Source: Bos javanicus
Lineage: Eukaryota; Chordata; Mammalia; Artiodactyla; Bovidae
NCBI RefSeq assembly: GCF_032452875.1
Contig: NW_026893640.1
Coordinates: forward strand, 558,001 to 622,000
Reading direction: 5' to 3'
Length of the DNA: 64,000 nucleotides
How positions within the stretch are numbered: the stretch's first letter is position 1; every line of letters starts with the position of its first letter. Both the position numbers and the translations under genes were made by a program. Positions 1-11,778 of this stretch are shown in pieces. A model generated the notes under the pieces. It saw nothing but the letters and a program-made list of their open reading frames with translations, did no database searches and was not told the DNA's origin.

Positions 1-11
1 TATTGCCTCCA
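1..11 (+). repeat. Type A block, right end only (cut by window start)
   Basis: The last 11 bases of module 5 (ending GCCTCCA) are followed by the A-type right flank with GATAGCAAAC and GCGCCATTAAG. The window therefore begins inside a block whose body lies upstream. Confidence 0.85.
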
Positions 12-807
12 GAGGCACATGATCAGTGTATGATAGCAAACATGATCAGCGCATGATCAGTCACATGATCAGCGCCATTAAGTCACGTGATCACTACATG
101 ATAGTCATGTGATCAGTCCATGCTCAGTCACGGTATCAGTGCATGATCAGCCACGTGATCAGTGCATGATCAGCCACGTGATCAGTGCATGATAGCCACG
201 TGATCAGTGCATGATCAGTCACGTGATCAGTGCATGATCAGTCACGTGATCAGTGCATGATCAGCCACGTGATCAGTGCATGATCAGTCACCTGATGGGT
301 GTATGATCAGTCACGTGACCAGTACATGGTAGCTACATGATCATTGCATGATCAGCCACGTGAGTAGTGCATGATAGCCACGTGATCAGTGCATGATCAG
401 TCACGTGATCAGTGCATGATCAGTCATGTGATCAGTGCATGATCAGTCACGTGATCAGTGCATGATCAGCCACGTGATCAGTGCATGATAGCCACGTGAT
501 CAGTGCATGATCAGTCACGTGATCAGTGCATGATAGTCACGTGACAGGTGTGTGATAAGCCACGTGATCAGTGCATGATCAGGCACGTGATCAGTGCATG
601 ATAGCCACGTGATCAGTGCATGATCAGTTACGTGAGCAGTGCATGATCAGCCACGTGATCAGTGCATGGTCAGACACGTGAACAGTGTATGATCAGCCAC
701 GTGATCAGTGCATGATATCCAAGTGATCAGTGCATGATCAATCACGTGATCAGTGTATGATCAGCCACGTGAACAGTGCATGCTCAGTCACGTGATCAGG
801 GCCTGCT
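12..807 (+). repeat. 23-bp array between two type A blocks
   Basis: About 35 units. It opens with the A right flank (GCGCCATTAAG near 77), carries the CACCTGATGGGTG marker near 290 and the TGACCAGTACATGGTAGC pair near 317. It closes with the left flank typical of A blocks: GTTACGTGAGCAG near 628, AGACACGTGAACAG near 672 and ATATCCAAGTG near 714. A follows A with no B block between, so one B half is missing here. Confidence 0.9.
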
Positions 808-1035
808 GAGCTGCGTGATTACTGTCTGCTCATCTGCTTGACAATTGCCAGCTGAGCTGCACGATTCCTGCATGTCATCTGCTTGACAATTGCCAGCTGT
901 GCTGCGTAATTCCTGCCTGCTCAGCTGCTTGATTATTGCCAGCTGAGCAGCATGATTCCTCACACCTGAGTTCCATGATTATTGCCTGCTGACTGTTTGA
1001 TTCGTGCCTACTCAGCTCTTTGTTTATTGCCTCCA
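808..1035 (+). repeat. Type A diverged block, five modules (228 bp)
   Basis: Five modules of 46, 45, 46, 46 and 45 bp beginning GAGCTGCG, GAGCTGCACG, GTGCTGCG, GAGCAGCATG and GACTGTTTG. A transition unit ending GGGCCTGCT precedes it. Each module is two 23-bp units in phase with the surrounding array. A private C-to-A change (CTGCATGTC) lies in module 2. The minus strand is open for 62 codons across 875-1063, but only from a TTG. Confidence 0.93.
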
Positions 1036-4000
1036 GAGGCACATGATCAGTGTATGATAGCAAACATGATCAGCGCATGATCAGTCACATGATCAGCGCC
1101 ATTAAGTCACGTGATCACTACATGATAGTCATGTGATCAGTCCATGCTCAGTCACGTATCAGTGCATGATCAGCCACGTGATCAGTGCATGATCTGTCAC
1201 ATGATTAGTGTATGATCATCCACGTGATCAGTGCATGGGCAGTCATGTGATCAGTGCATGATATAGACGTGATCAGTGCATGATCAGTCACGTGATCAGT
1301 GCATGATAGCCACGTGATCAGTGCATGATCAGCCACGTGATCAGTGCATGATCAGTCACGTGATCAGTGCATGGTAGCTACGTGATCATTGCATGATCAG
1401 CCACGTGATCAGTGCATGATAGCCACGTGATCAGTGCATGATCAGTCACGTGATCAGTGCATGATAGCTGCGTGATCAGTGCATGATCAGCCACGTGATC
1501 AGTGCATGATAGCCACGTGATCAGTGCATGATCAGTCACGTGATCAGTGCATGATCAGCCACGTGATCAGTGCATGATCAGCCACGTGATCAGTGCATGA
1601 TCAGTCACGTGATCAGTGCATGATCAGCCACGTGATCAGTGCATGATCAGCCACGTGATCAGTGCATGATAGCCACGTGATCAGTGCATGATAGCCACGT
1701 GATCAGTGCATGATCAGTCACGTGATCAGTGCATGATCAGTCACGTGATCAGTGCATGATCATTTACGTGATCAGTGCATGATCAGTCACGTGACCAGTA
1801 TATGATAGCTACGTGATCATTGCATGACAGCCACGTGATCAGTGCATGATAGCCACGTGATGAGTGCATGATGAGTTACGTGATCAGTGTATGATCAGCC
1901 ACGTGATCAGTGCATGAGTGCCACGTGATCAGTGCATGATAGTCACGTGACAGGTGTGTGATCAGCCACGTGATCAGTGCATGTCAGCCACGTGATCAGT
2001 GCATGATAGCCACGTGATCAGTGCATGATCAGTTACGTGATCAGTGCATGATCAGCCACGTGATCAGTGCATGTCAGACACGTGATCAGTGCATGATCAG
2101 CCACGTGATCAGTGCATGATCAGTCACGTGATCAGTGCATGATCAGCCACGTGATCAGTGCATGATCAGGCACGTGATCAGTGCATGTCCAGCCACGTGA
2201 TCAGTGCATGATAGCCACGTGATCAGTGCATGATCAGTCACGTGATCAGTGCATGATCAGTCACGTGATCAGTGCATGATCAGTCACGTGATCAGTGCAT
2301 GATCAATTACGTGATCAGTGCATGATCAGTCACGTGATCAGTGCATAGTAGCTACGTGATCAGTGCATGATCAGCCACGTGATCAGTGCATGATAGCCAC
2401 GTGATCAGTGCATGATCAGCCACGTGATCAGTGCATGATCAGTCACGTGATCAGTGCATGATCAGCCACGTGATCAGTGCATGATAGCCACGTGATCAGT
2501 GCATGATAGCCACGTGATCAGTGCATGATCAGTCACGTGATCAGTGCATGATCAGTCACGTGATCAGTGCATGATCAGTCACGTGATCAGTGCATGATCA
2601 GCCACGTGATCAGTGCATGATAGCCACGTGATCAGTGCATGATCAGTCACGTGATCAGTGCATGATCAGTCACGTGATCAGTGCATGATCAGCCACGTGA
2701 TCAGTGCATGATCAGCCACGTGATCAGTGCATGATCAGTTACGTGATCAGTGCATGATCAGCCACGTGATCAGTGCATGATCAGTCACGTGATCAGTGCA
2801 TGATCAGTCACGTGATCAGTGCATGATCATTCACGTGATCAGTGCATGATCAGTCACGTGACCAGTACATGGTAGCTACGTGATCATTGCATGATCAGCC
2901 ACGTGATCAGTGCATGATAGCCACGTGATCAGTGCATGATCAGTCACGTGATCAGTGCATGATCAGCCACGTGATCAGTGCATGATGCCACGTGATCAGT
3001 GCATGATCAGTCACGTGATCATGTGTGATCAGCCACGTGATCAGTGCATGATAGCCACGTGATCAGTGCATGATCAGTCACGTGATCAGTGCATGATCAG
3101 CCACGTGATCAGTGCATGATGCCACGTGATCAGTGCATGATCAGTCACGTGACAGTGCATGATCAGCCACGTGATCAGTGCATGATCAGCCACGTGATCA
3201 GTGCATGATAGCCACGTGATCAGTGCATGATCAGTTACGTGATCAGTGCATGATCAGCCACGTGATCAGTGCATGATCAGTCACGTGATCAGTGCATGAT
3301 CAGCCACGTGATCAGTGCATGATAGCCACGTGATCAGTGCATGATCAGTCACGTGATCAGTGCATGATCAGCCACGTGATCAGTGCATGATCAGTCACGT
3401 GATCAGTGCATGATCAGCCACGTGATCAGTGCATGATCAGCCACGTGATCAGTGCATGATCAGCCACGTGATCAGTGCATGATAGCCACGTGATCAGTGC
3501 ATGATCAGCCACGTGATCAGTGCATGATCAGTCACGTGATCAGTGCATGATCAGCCACGTGATCAGTGCATGATAGCCACGTGATCAGTGCATGATCAGT
3601 CACGTGATCAGTGCATGATCAGTCACGTGATCAGTGCATGATCAGCCACGTGATCAGTGCATGATAGCCACGTGATCAGTGCATGATCAGTCACGTGATC
3701 AGTGCATGATCAGCCACGTGATCAGTGCATGATCAGTCACGTGATCAGTGCATGATCAGCCACGTGATCAGTGCATGATAGCCACGTGATCAGTGCATGA
3801 TCAGTCACGTGATCAGTGCATGGTAGCCACGTGATCAGTGCATGATCAGCCACGTGATCAGTGCATGATCAGTCACGTGATCAGTGCATGATCAGTCACG
3901 TGATCAGTGCATGATCAGCCACGTGATCAGTGCATGATATCACGTGATCAGTGCATGATCAGTCACGTGATCAGTGCATGATCAGCCACGTGATCAGTGC

Positions 4001-4074
4001 ATGATCAGTCACGTGATCAGTGCATGATCAGCCACGTGATCAGTGCATGCTCAGTCACGTGATCAGTGCATGCT
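1036..4074 (+). repeat. Long 23-bp array, about 134 units
   Basis: The first 250 bp carry A right-flank markers (GCGCCATTAAG at 1096, ATATAGACGTG near 1261). The rest is nearly uniform, with TACGTG-type units (GGTAGCTACG near 1371, GATAGCTGCG near 1467). Two shortened units reading GATGCCACGTG lie near 2984 and 3118 inside a locally repeated segment about 133 bp apart. It runs into the next block without the usual GGGCCTGCT transition unit. Confidence 0.9.
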
Positions 4075-4253
4075 GAGCTGCGTGATTACTGTCTGCTCAT
4101 CTGCTTGACAATTGCCACCTGTGCTGCGTAATTCCTGCCTGCTCATCTACTTGATTATTGCCAGCTGAGCAGCATGATTTCTCAGAGCTGAGTTCCATGA
4201 TTATAGCCTGCTGACTTTTTCCTGCCTACTCAGCTCTATGTTATTTGCCTCCA
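4075..4253 (+). repeat. Type B block lacking module 2 (179 bp)
   Basis: Module 1 passes directly into the end of module 2 within the shared GACAATTGCCA stretch (GCCACCTGTGC follows). This is a clean 45-bp loss, as expected from exchange between neighbouring modules. B markers are present (TTTCTCAGAG, ATTATAGCC, CTCTATG). Module 5 has a private run, GACTTTTTCC. Confidence 0.93.
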
Positions 4254-5142
4254 GAGGCACATGATCAGTGTGTGACACCAAACATGATCAGCACATGATC
4301 AGTCACATGATCAGTGCATGATAAGCCACGTGATCAGTGCATGATCAGTCACGTGATCAGTGCATGATCAGTCACGTGATCAGTGCATGATAGCCACGTG
4401 ATCAGTGCATGATCAGCCACGTGATCAGTGCATGATAGCCACGTGATCAGTGCATGATCAGTCACGTGATCAGTGCATGATCAGCCACGTGATCAGTGCA
4501 TGATCAGCCACGTGATCAGTGCATGATCAGTCACGTGATCAGTGCATGATCAGCTACGTGATCAGTGCATGATCAGCCACGTGATCAGTGCATGATCAGC
4601 CACGTGATCAGTGCATGATAGCCACGTGATCAGTGCATGATCAGTCACGTGATCAGTGCATGATCAGTCACGTGAACAGTGCATTATCATATACGTGATC
4701 TGTGCATGATCAGTCACGTGACCAGTATATGGTAGCTTCGTGATCATTCCATGACGAAGCACGTGAGCAGTGCATGATAGCAACGTGATGTGTGCATGAT
4801 GAGTTACTTGAGCAGAGTATGATCAGCCACGTGATCAGTGCATGAGTGCCACGTGATCAGTGCATGATATGTCACGTGACAGGTGTGTGATCAGCCACGT
4901 GAACAGTGCATGTTCAGCCACGTGATCAGTGCATGATAGCCACGTGATCAGTGCATGATCAGTTACGTGAGCAGTGTATGATCAGCCACGTGATCAGTGC
5001 ATGGTCAGACACGTGAACTGTGTATGATCAGCCACGTGATCAGTGCATGATATCCAAGTGATCAGTGCATGATCAATCACGTGATCAGTGTATGATCAGC
5101 CACGTGAACAGTGCATGCTCAGTCACGTGATCTGGGCCTGCT
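4254..5142 (+). repeat. 23-bp array, B to A
   Basis: About 39 units. It begins with the B right flank (GACACCAAAC near 4273), is uniform to about 4680, then becomes a diverged B-to-A series in order: CCAGTATATGGTAGCTTCG near 4711, GAGTGCCACG near 4844, ACAGGTGTGTG near 4879, GTTACGTGAGCAG near 4962 and ATATCCAAGTG near 5050. A sharp change from uniform to diverged units lies near 4680. Confidence 0.9.
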
Positions 5143-5324
5143 GAGCTGCGTGATTACTGTCTGCTCATCTGCTTGACAATTGCCAGCTGAGCTGCACGAT
5201 TCCTGCCTGTCATCTGCTTGATTATTGCCAGCTGAGCAGCATGATTCCTCACACCTGAGTTCCATGATTATTGCCTGCTGACTGTTTGATTCGTGCCTAC
5301 TCATCTCTTTGTTTATTGCCTCCA
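5143..5324 (+). repeat. Type A block lacking module 3 (182 bp)
   Basis: Module 2 joins module 3's end inside the shared CTTGA...TTGCCAGCT stretch, losing 46 bp. The TCTGGGCCTGCT transition precedes it. The minus-strand open stretch is altered to 77 codons because 46 bp is not a multiple of three. The same loss occurs at 20585-20766. Confidence 0.93.
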
Positions 5325-6027
5325 GAGGCACATGATCAGTGTATGATAGCAAACATGATCAGCGCATGATCAGTCACATGATCAGCGCCATTAAGTCACG
5401 TGATCACTACATGATAGTCATGTGATCAGTCCATGCTCAGTCACGGTATCAGTGCATGATCAGCCACGTGATCAGTGCATGATCTGTCACATGATTAGTG
5501 TATGATCATCCACGTGATCAGTGCATGGGCAGTCATGTGATCAGTGCATGATATAGACGTGATCAGTGCATGATCAGTCACGTGATCAGTGCATGATAGC
5601 CACGTGATCAGTGCATGATCAGCCACGTGATCAGTGCATGATCAGTCACGTGATCAGTGCATGATCAGTCACGTGATCAGTGCATGATCAGCCACGTGAT
5701 CAGTGCATGATCAGTCACGTGATCAGTGCATGATAGCACGTGATCAGTGCATGATCAGTCACGTGATCAGTGCATGATCAGCCACGTGATCAGTGCATGA
5801 TAGCCACGTGATCAGTGCATGATCAGTCACGTGATCAGTGCATGATCAGCCACGTGATCAGTGCATGATCAGCCACGTGATCAGTGCATGACATCACGTG
5901 ATCAGTGCATGATCAGTCACGTGATCAGTGCATGATAGCCACGTGATCAGTGCATGATCAGTCACGTGATCAGTGTGTGATCAGCCACGTGATCAGTGCA
6001 TGCTCAGTCACGTGATCAGGGCCTGCT
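5325..6027 (+). repeat. 23-bp array, A to B
   Basis: About 31 units. A right-flank markers run to about 5560 (GCGCCATTAAG, GATCTGTCACATG, ATATAGACGTG). The remainder is uniform array ending in the B left flank. This A half is short (885 bp start-to-start against about 1.3-1.47 kb elsewhere), so its middle has probably been deleted. Confidence 0.9.
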
Positions 6028-6251
6028 GAGCTGCGTGATTACTGTCTGCTCATCTGCTTGACAATTGCCAGCTGAGCTGCACGATTCCTGCCTGTCATCT
6101 GCTTGACAATTGCCACCTGTGCTGCGTAATTCCTGCCTGCTCATCTACTTGATTATTGCCAGCTGAGCAGCATGATTTCTCAGAGCTGAGTTCCATGATT
6201 ATAGCCTGCTGACTGATTTCTGCCTACTCAGCTCTATGTTCATTGCCTCCA
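6028..6251 (+). repeat. Type B block (224 bp)
   Basis: Full set of five modules with the B-specific 4-bp deletion in module 5 (GACTGATTTCTG; this copy has a private C-to-T). The module 2-3 junction reads CACCTGTG rather than the A-type CAGCTGTG. Confidence 0.93.
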
Positions 6252-8272
6252 GAGGCACATGATCAGTGTGTGACACCAAACATGATCAGCACATGATCAG
6301 TCACATGATCAGTGCATGATAAGCCACGTGATCAGTGCATGATCAATTACGTGATCAGTGCATGATCAGTCACGTGACCAGTGCATGGTAGCTGCGTGAT
6401 CAGTGCATGATCAGCCACGTGATCAGTGCATGATAGCCACGTGATCAGTGCATGATCAGTCACGTGATCAGTGCATGATCAGCCACGTGATCAGTGCATG
6501 ATCAGCCACGTGATCAGTGCATGATAGCCACGTGATCAGTGCATGATAGCCACGTGATCAGTGCATGATCAGTCACGTGATCAGTGCATGATCAGTCACG
6601 TGATCAGTGCATGATCAGTCACGTGATCAGTGCATGGTAGCCACGTGATCAGTGCATGATCAGCCACGTGATCAGTGCATGATAGCCACGTGATCAGTGC
6701 ATGATAGCCACGTGATCAGTGCATGATCAGTCACGTGATCAGTGCATGATCAGTCACGTGATCAGTGCATGATCAGTTACGTGATCAGTGCATGATCAGT
6801 CACGTGATCAGTGCATGGTAGCTACGTGATCATTGCATGACAGCCACGTGATCAGTGCATGATAGCCACGTGATCAGTGCATGATCAGTCACGTGATCAG
6901 TGTATGATCAGCCACGTGATCAGTGCATGAGTGCCACGTGATCAGTGCATGATATGTCACGTGACAGTGTGTGATCAGCCACGTGATCAGTGCATGATCA
7001 GCCACGTGATCAGTGCATGATAGCCACGTGATCAGTGCATGATCAGTCACGTGATCAGTGCATGATCAGCCACGTGATCAGTGCATGATCAGTCACGTGA
7101 TCAGTGCATGATCAGCCACGTGATCAGTGCATGATCAGTCACGTGATCAGTGCATGATCAGCCACGTGATCAGTGCATGATCAGCCACGTGATCAGTGCA
7201 TGATAGCCACGTGATCAGTGCATGATCAGTCACGTGATCAGTGCATGATCAGCCACGTGATCAGTGCATGATCAGCCACGTGATCAGTGCATGATCAGTC
7301 ACGTGATCAGTGCATGATCAGTCACGTGACCAGTGCATGGTAGCTACGTGATCAGTGCATGATCAGCCACGTGATCAGTGCATGATAGCCACGTGATCAG
7401 TGCATGATCAGTCACGTGATCAGTGCATGATCAGCCACGTGATCAGTGCATGATAGCCACGTGATCAGTGCATGATCAGTCACGTGATCAGTGCATGATC
7501 AGTCACGTGATCAGTGCATGATAGCTACGTGATCAGTGCATGATCAGCCACGTGATCAGTGCATGATAGCCACGTGATCAGTGCATGATCAGTCACGTGA
7601 TCAGTGCATGATCAGTCACGTGATCAGTGCATGATAGCTGCATGATCATCGCATGATCAGCCACGTGATCAGTGCATGATAGCCACGTGATCAGTGCATG
7701 ATCAGTCACGTGATCAGTGCATGATCAGTCACGTGATCAGTGCATGATCAGCCACGTGATCAGTGCATGATCAGTCACGTGATCAGTGCATGATCAGTCA
7801 CGTGACCAGTGCATGGTAGCTACGTGATCAGTGCATGATCAGCCACGTGATCAGTGCATGATAGCCACGTGATCAGTGCATGATCAGTCACGTGATCAGT
7901 GCATGATCAGTCACGTGATCAGTGCATGGTAGCTACGTGATCAGTGCATGATCAGCCACGTGATCAGTGCATGATAGCCACGTGATCAGTGCATGATCAG
8001 CCACGTGATCAGTGCATGATCAGCCACGTGATCAGTGCATGATCAGCCACGTGATCAGTGCATGATCAGTCACGTGATCAGTGCATGATCAGTCACGTGA
8101 TCAGTGCATGATCAGCCACGTGATCAGTGCATGATCAGCCACGTGATCAGTGCATGATAGCCACGTGATCAGTGCATGATCAGTCACGTGATCAGTGCAT
8201 GATCAGTCACGTGATCAGTGTGTGATCAGCCACGTGAACAGTGCATGCTCAGTCACGTGATCAGGGCCTGCT
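6252..8272 (+). repeat. 23-bp array, B to B, with ordered 5- and 8-unit groups
   Basis: About 89 units. It starts with the B right flank. A GAGTGCCACG / GACAGTGTGTG signature lies near 6929-6965. From 7339 the AGCT-type units recur at 7339, 7520, 7633, 7815 and 7928, showing a sub-period. No A block is present, so the A half has been lost or replaced by uniform units. Confidence 0.9.
7339..7927 (+). repeat. Sub-higher-order repeat: alternating 8-unit and 5-unit groups
   Basis: AGCT-type units (GGTAGCTACG or GATAGCTG) start at 7339, 7520, 7633, 7815 and 7928, giving spacings of 181, 113, 182 and 113 bp. Each is followed by units beginning GATCAGCC, GATAGCC and GATCAGTC in that order. The 294-295-bp pair of groups is present twice. 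The 8-unit order in 7633-7814 matches copies at 34943 and 42196. Confidence 0.85.
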
Positions 8273-8496
8273 GAGCTGCGTGATTACTGTCTGCTCATCT
8301 GCTTGACAATTGCCAGCTGAGCTGCACGATTCCTGCCTGTCATCTGCTTGACAATTGCCACCTGTGCTGCGTAATTCCTGCCTGCTCATCTGCTTGATTA
8401 TTGCCAGCTGAGCAGCATGATTTCTCAGAGCTGAGTTCCATGATTATAGCCTGCTGACTGATTCGTGCCTACTCAGCTCTTTGTTCATTGCCTCCA
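8273..8496 (+). repeat. Type B block with A-like features, left copy of 862-bp duplication
   Basis: B-type (TTTCTCAGAG, 4-bp deletion) but with A-like GATTCGTGCC and CTCTTTG in module 5 and ATCTGCTTG in module 3. It lies exactly 862 bp before the block at 9135. Confidence 0.92.
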
Positions 8497-9134
8497 GAGG
8501 CACATGATCAGTGTATGACACCAAACATGATCAGCACATGATCAGTCACATGATCAGTGCATGATAAGCCACGTGATCAGTGCATGATCAGTCATGTGAT
8601 CAGTGCATGATCAGTCACGTGATCAGTGCATGGTAGCTGCGTGATCAGTGCATGATCAGCCACGTGATCAGTGCATGATAGCCACGTGATCAGTGCATGA
8701 TCAGTCACGTGATCAGTGCATGATCAGTCACGTGATCAGTGCATGATCAGTCACGTGATCAGTGCATGATCAGTTACGTGATCAGTGCATGATCAGTCAC
8801 GTGACCAGTGCATGGTAGCTACGTGATCAGTGCATGATCAGCCACGTGATCAGTGCATGATAGCCACGTGATCAGTGCATGTCAGTCACGTGATCAGTGC
8901 ATGATCAGCCACGTGATCAGTGCATGATCAGTCACGTGATCAGTGCATGATCAGCCACGTGATCAGTGCATGATCAGCCACGTGATCAGTGCATGATCAG
9001 CCACGTGATCAGTGCATGATAGCCACGTGATCAGTGCATGATCAGTCACGTGATCAGTGCATGATCAGTCACGTGATCAGTGTGTGATCAGCCACGTGAA
9101 CAGTGCATGCTCAGTCACGTGATCAGGGCCTGCT
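8497..9134 (+). repeat. 23-bp array, B to B (28 units)
   Basis: The B right flank (GACACCAAAC, GATAAGCC, CAGTCATGTG, GGTAGCTGCG) is followed by uniform units and the B left flank (GTGTGTGATCAGCC, GAACAGTGCATGCTC). Its first 330 bp are matched unit-by-unit by 9359-9690. Confidence 0.9.
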
Positions 9135-9358
9135 GAGCTGCGTGATTACTGTCTGCTCATCTGCTTGACAATTGCCAGCTGAGCTGCACGATTCCTGCCT
9201 GTCATCTGCTTGACAATTGCCACCTGTGCTGCGTAATTCCTGCCTGCTCATCTACTTGATTATTGCCAGCTGAGCAGCATGATTTCTCAGAGCTGAGTTC
9301 CATGATTATAGCCTGCTGACTGATTCGTGCCTACTCAGCTCTATGTTCATTGCCTCCA
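9135..9358 (+). repeat. Type B block, right copy of 862-bp duplication
   Basis: Differs from the block at 8273 at only a few positions that I can see (ATCTACTTG, CTCTATG). It keeps the A-like GATTCGTGCC of its partner, which supports recent common origin. Confidence 0.92.
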
Positions 9359-11606
9359 GAGGCACATGATCAGTGTATGACACCAAACATGATCAGCACA
9401 TGATCAGTCACATGATCAGTGCATGATAAGCCACGTGATCAGTGCATGATCAGTCATGTGATCAGTGCATGATCAGTCACGTGATCAGTGCATGGTAGCT
9501 GCGTGATCAGTGCATGATCAGCCACGTGATCAGTGCATGATAGCCACGTGATCAGTGCATGATCAGTCACGTGATCAGTGCATGATCAGTCACGTGATCA
9601 GTGCATGATCAGTCACGTGATCAGTGCATGATCAGTTACGTGATCAGTGCATGATCAGTCACGTGACCAGTGCATGGTAGCTACGTGATCATTGCATGAT
9701 CAGCCACGTGATCAGTGCATGATAGCCACGTGATCAGTGCATGTCAGCCACGTGATCAGTGCATGATCAGTCACGTGATACGTGTGTGATCAGCCACGTG
9801 ATCAGTGCATGATAGCCACGTGATCAGTGCATGATAGCCACGTGATCAGTGCATGATCAGTCACGTGATCAGTGCATGATCAGTCACGTGATCAGTGCAT
9901 GATCAGTCACGTGATCAGTGCATGATCAGCCACGTGATCAGTGCATGATAGCCACGTGATCAGTGCATGATCAGTCACGTGATCAGTGCATGATCAGTCA
10001 CGTGATCAGTGCATGATCAGCCACGTGATCAGTGCATGATCAGCCACGTGATCAGTGCATGATCAGTTACGTGATCAGTGCATGATCAGCCACGTGATCA
10101 GTGCATGATCAGTCACGTGATCAGTGCATGATCAGTCACGTGATCAGTGCATGATCATTCACGTGATCAGTGCATGATCAGTCACGTGATCAGTGCATGG
10201 TAGCTACGTGATCATTGCATGATCAGCCACGTGATCAGTGCATGATAGCCACGTGATCAGTGCATGATCAGTCACGTGATCAGTGCATGATCAGCCACGT
10301 GATCAGTGCATGATGGCACGTGATCAGTGCATGATCAGTCACGTGATCATGTGTGATCAGCCACGTGATCAGTGCATGATAGCCACGTGATCAGTGCATG
10401 ATCAGTCACGTGATCAGTGCATGATCAGCCACGTGATCAGTGCATGATGCCACGTGATCAGTGCATGATAGTCACGTGATCAGTGCATGATCAGCCACGT
10501 GATCAGTGCATGATCAGCCACGTGATCAGTGCATGATAGCCACGTGATCAGTGCATGATCAGTCACGTGATCAGTGCATGATCAGCCACGTGATCAGTGC
10601 ATGATCAGTCACGTGATCAGTGCATGATCAGCCACGTGATCAGTGCATGATCAGCCACGTGATCAGTGCATGATCAGTCACGTGATCAGTGCATGATCAG
10701 TCACGTGACCAGTGCATGATAGCTACGTGATCAGTGCATGATCAGCCACGTGATCAGTGCATGATAGCCACGTGATCAGTGCATGATCAGTCACGTGATC
10801 AGTGCATGATCAGTCACGTGATCAGTGCATGATCAGTCACGTGATCAGTGCATGATCAGCCACGTGATCAGTGCATGATAGCCACGTGATCAGTGCATGA
10901 TCAGTCACGTGATCAGTGCATGATCAGTCACGTGATCAGTGCATGATCAGCCACGTGATCAGTGCATGATAGCCACGTGATCAGTGCATGATCAGCCACG
11001 TGATCAGTGCATGATCAGTCACGTGATCAGTGCATGATCAGCCACGTGATCAGTGCATGATCAGGCACGTGATCAGTGCATGTCCAGCCACGTGATCAGT
11101 GCATGATAGCCACGTGATCAGTGCATGATCAGTCACGTGATCAGTGCATGATCAGTCACGTGATCAGTGCATGATAGCCACGTGATCAGTGCATGATAGC
11201 CACGTGATCAGTGCATGATCAGTCACGTGATCAGTGCATGATCAGCCACGTGATCAGTGCATGATCAGCCACGTGATCAGTGCATGTCCAGCCACGTGAT
11301 CAGTGCATGATAGCCACGTGATCAGTGCATGATCAGTCACGTGATCAGTGCATGATAGCCACGTGATCAGTGCATGATCAGCCACGTGATCAGTGCATGA
11401 TCAGTCACGTGATCAGTGCATGATCAGTCACGTGATCAGTGCATGATCAGCCACGTGATCAGTGCATGATATTACGTGATCAGTGCATGATCAGTCACGT
11501 GATCAGTGCATGATCAGCCACGTGATCAGTGCATGATCAGTCACGTGATCAGTGTGTGATCAGCCACGTGATCAGTGCATGCTCAGTCACGTGATCAGTG
11601 CCTGCT
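9359..11606 (+). repeat. Long 23-bp array, about 99 units
   Basis: B right flank, then the B signature GATACGTGTGTG near 9778, then uniform units. Shortened units GATGGCACG (10312) and GATGCCACG (10446) recall those at 2984 and 3118, with GATCATGTGTG nearby in both places, suggesting related segments. TGTCCAGCC occurs near 11080 and 11285, about 203 bp apart. Confidence 0.9.
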
Positions 11607-11778
11607 GAGCTGCGTGATTGCTCATCTGCTTGACAATTGCCACCTGTGCTGTGTAATTCCTGCCTGCTCATCTATTTGATTATTGACAGCTGAGCAGCAT
11701 GATTTCTCAGAGCTGAGTTCCATGATTATAGCCTGCTGACTGTTTCCTGCCTACTCAGCTCTATGTTCATTGCCTCCA
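11607..11778 (+). repeat. Shortened type B block (172 bp)
   Basis: Module 1 lacks 7 bp (GTGATTGCTC in place of GTGATTACTGTCTGCTC) and is fused to the end of module 2, a loss of one module. Private changes include GTGCTGTG, ATCTATTTG and TATTGACAG. It is preceded by CAGTGCCTGCT rather than CAGGGCCTGCT. It is the shortest complete block in the window. Confidence 0.92.

Noticed and set aside
808..1035. Block as an inserted transposable element (SINE or MITE)
   Set aside because: No terminal inverted repeats, poly(A) tail, tRNA-like head or target-site duplication. The block resolves into in-phase 23-bp units and so belongs to the satellite itself.
875..1063. 62-codon minus-strand reading frame, repeated in many A blocks
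   Set aside because: It starts with TTG, has an in-frame stop just upstream, lies wholly in a 23/46-bp repeat, differs by frameshifts and many amino-acid changes between copies, and has no promoter or ribosome-site context. Not called as a gene.
1036..4074. Identification with a specific named macrosatellite or sex-chromosome repeat
   Set aside because: The roughly 2.3-2.6-kb dimer length recalls some known vertebrate tandem loci, but length alone is not evidence and I do not recognise the sequence.
4170..4260. tRNA or other structured small RNA in the blocks
   Set aside because: No cloverleaf-compatible set of stems or A/B-box promoter arrangement could be recognised. Local inverted repeats are explained by CAGCTG and TGATCA palindromes.
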